Made by a program: the position numbers and the translations under genes. From the NCBI GenBank assembly GCA_034766995.1, contig CM068322.1, forward strand, positions 32,437,939-32,501,938: a stretch of 64,000 nucleotides of DNA, in the 5' to 3' direction. Every line of letters begins with the position of its first letter. Positions within the stretch are counted from its first letter, which is position 1. A model generated the notes under the pieces. It was not told the DNA's origin. It did no database searches and worked only from the letters and a program-made list of their open reading frames with translations. This document shows positions 63,351-64,000 of this stretch, piece after piece. Origin of the DNA: Acanthacorydalis orientalis. Taxonomy: Eukaryota; Arthropoda; Insecta; Megaloptera; Corydalidae.

Positions 63351-63726
63351 TTTATGAATATATATTTACAATTATTATTATTAATATTATAATTTAAGTT
63401 TCTTCAAAGATGGCGTATTTTCTCGCAAATAAATACATTTATTTCTAAACCCTGGCTTATATGTCATAAACCGATTTAATTAAAATGCGTTTGTGGATAA
63501 AAGATCAATTTTCTGATCTAATTATCAACCATCACTAGAAAAAAAAGAAGTTCTGATTGGTATTCAGATTATGAATAAAATAGATTCAAAATAAGCAAAT
63601 AACAATAAATTATTAGAAAAAGATAATCAGTATTCAATAAAAGTTTTATTTAATGAATCTTTTAAGCGATTCGAATACATTATATATCTACGATTAAATA
63701 GAGGTTATTTTAAATGTATGTGTACA

Positions 63727-63788
63727 AGCAAGGGTAGTTTAATTGTAATTTGTGCCTGAAGACAAATGGTATTTAAACTACCCTTGCT
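63727..63788 (+). ncRNA. Candidate microRNA-precursor hairpin
   Basis: AGCAAGGGTAGTTTAA (63727-63742) pairs perfectly with TTAAACTACCCTTGCT (63773-63788). Inside, a symmetric 5-nt segment (63743-63747 against 63768-63772) can form one A-U and two G-U pairs. ATTTGT then pairs with ACAAAT (63748-63753 and 63762-63767) around the 8-nt loop GCCTGAAG. The flanks show partial further pairing below the stem. Size and shape fit a microRNA precursor with about 22-nt arms. I do not recognise the arm sequences as a named insect microRNA. The hairpin would fold on either strand. A chance or transposon-derived inverted repeat is the alternative. Confidence 0.45.
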
Positions 63789-63888
63789 CATATTTATCAA
63801 CGAGCTGGAAAACTTTAAATATTCATTAAATTAGTAAATATTTGCTTTTAAAAAAATTAAAATATAATCCTAATGGTGTTTAAATGAA

Positions 63889-63939
63889 TATATATATATA
63901 TATATATATATAAATATAAATATATATAAATATATATAA

Positions 63940-64000
<61 letters not shown>
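63889..64000. repeat. (AT)n tract with a 10-bp TATATATAAA subrepeat, window edge
   Basis: AT repeats enclose about four units of a 10-bp repeat (TATATATAAA, about 63912-63955). The tract runs to the end of the window. Confidence 0.95.

Overview
The window is a very A+T-rich, gene-poor stretch of eukaryotic DNA, most likely a large intron or intergenic desert of an arthropod genome. An insect is favoured, and the CpG-tolerant islands would fit Hymenoptera, but no sequence here fixes the order. The reasons are: no long coding region on either strand; more than 50 (AT)n microsatellites; four decayed mariner/Tc1-type transposon copies with TA-flanked inverted repeats; and short islands of clearly higher G+C and CpG content set in A+T-rich filler. 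No host protein-coding gene, tRNA or rRNA could be recognised. Most apparent reading frames are stop-free only because they cross (AT)n tracts (Ile-Tyr repeats) or CpG-richer islands.

Layout: islands of more complex, G+C-richer sequence lie at 1-400, 2720-3180, 3780-4145, 7335-7870, 13380-13795, 16360-16560, 19780-20440, 21577-22000, 26590-27320, 28000-28800, 38700-39130, 45690-46165, 49440-50465, 52490-52865 and 61840-62460. They look like candidate conserved non-coding, enhancer or promoter elements. Between them is A+T-rich sequence carrying repeats. These are: three deletion copies of one mariner family (8053-8490, 8702-8837, 12045-12585); one internally deleted copy of a second mariner (37759-38547); a MITE-like element (1677-2044); about 20 copies of an unnamed foldback family with nested palindromes; and local duplications at 22-24 kb, 35.0-35.5 kb, 48.6-49.1 kb and 57.40-57.48 kb.

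Three signals deserve most attention. (1) The foldback family: each arm holds a core that is itself nearly palindromic, and two arms face each other in full copies. (2) A 62-nt hairpin at 63727-63788 with a 16-bp perfect lower stem and an 8-nt loop, of microRNA-precursor shape. (3) A juxtaposed 3'/5' splice signal at 30879-30903 with a second strong 5' splice site 40 nt downstream. This is the layout of an insect recursive-splicing ratchet site, or of a 40-nt micro-exon. If real, it places the window inside a large + strand intron.

Coordinates of repeat edges are judged by eye and may be off by some bases.
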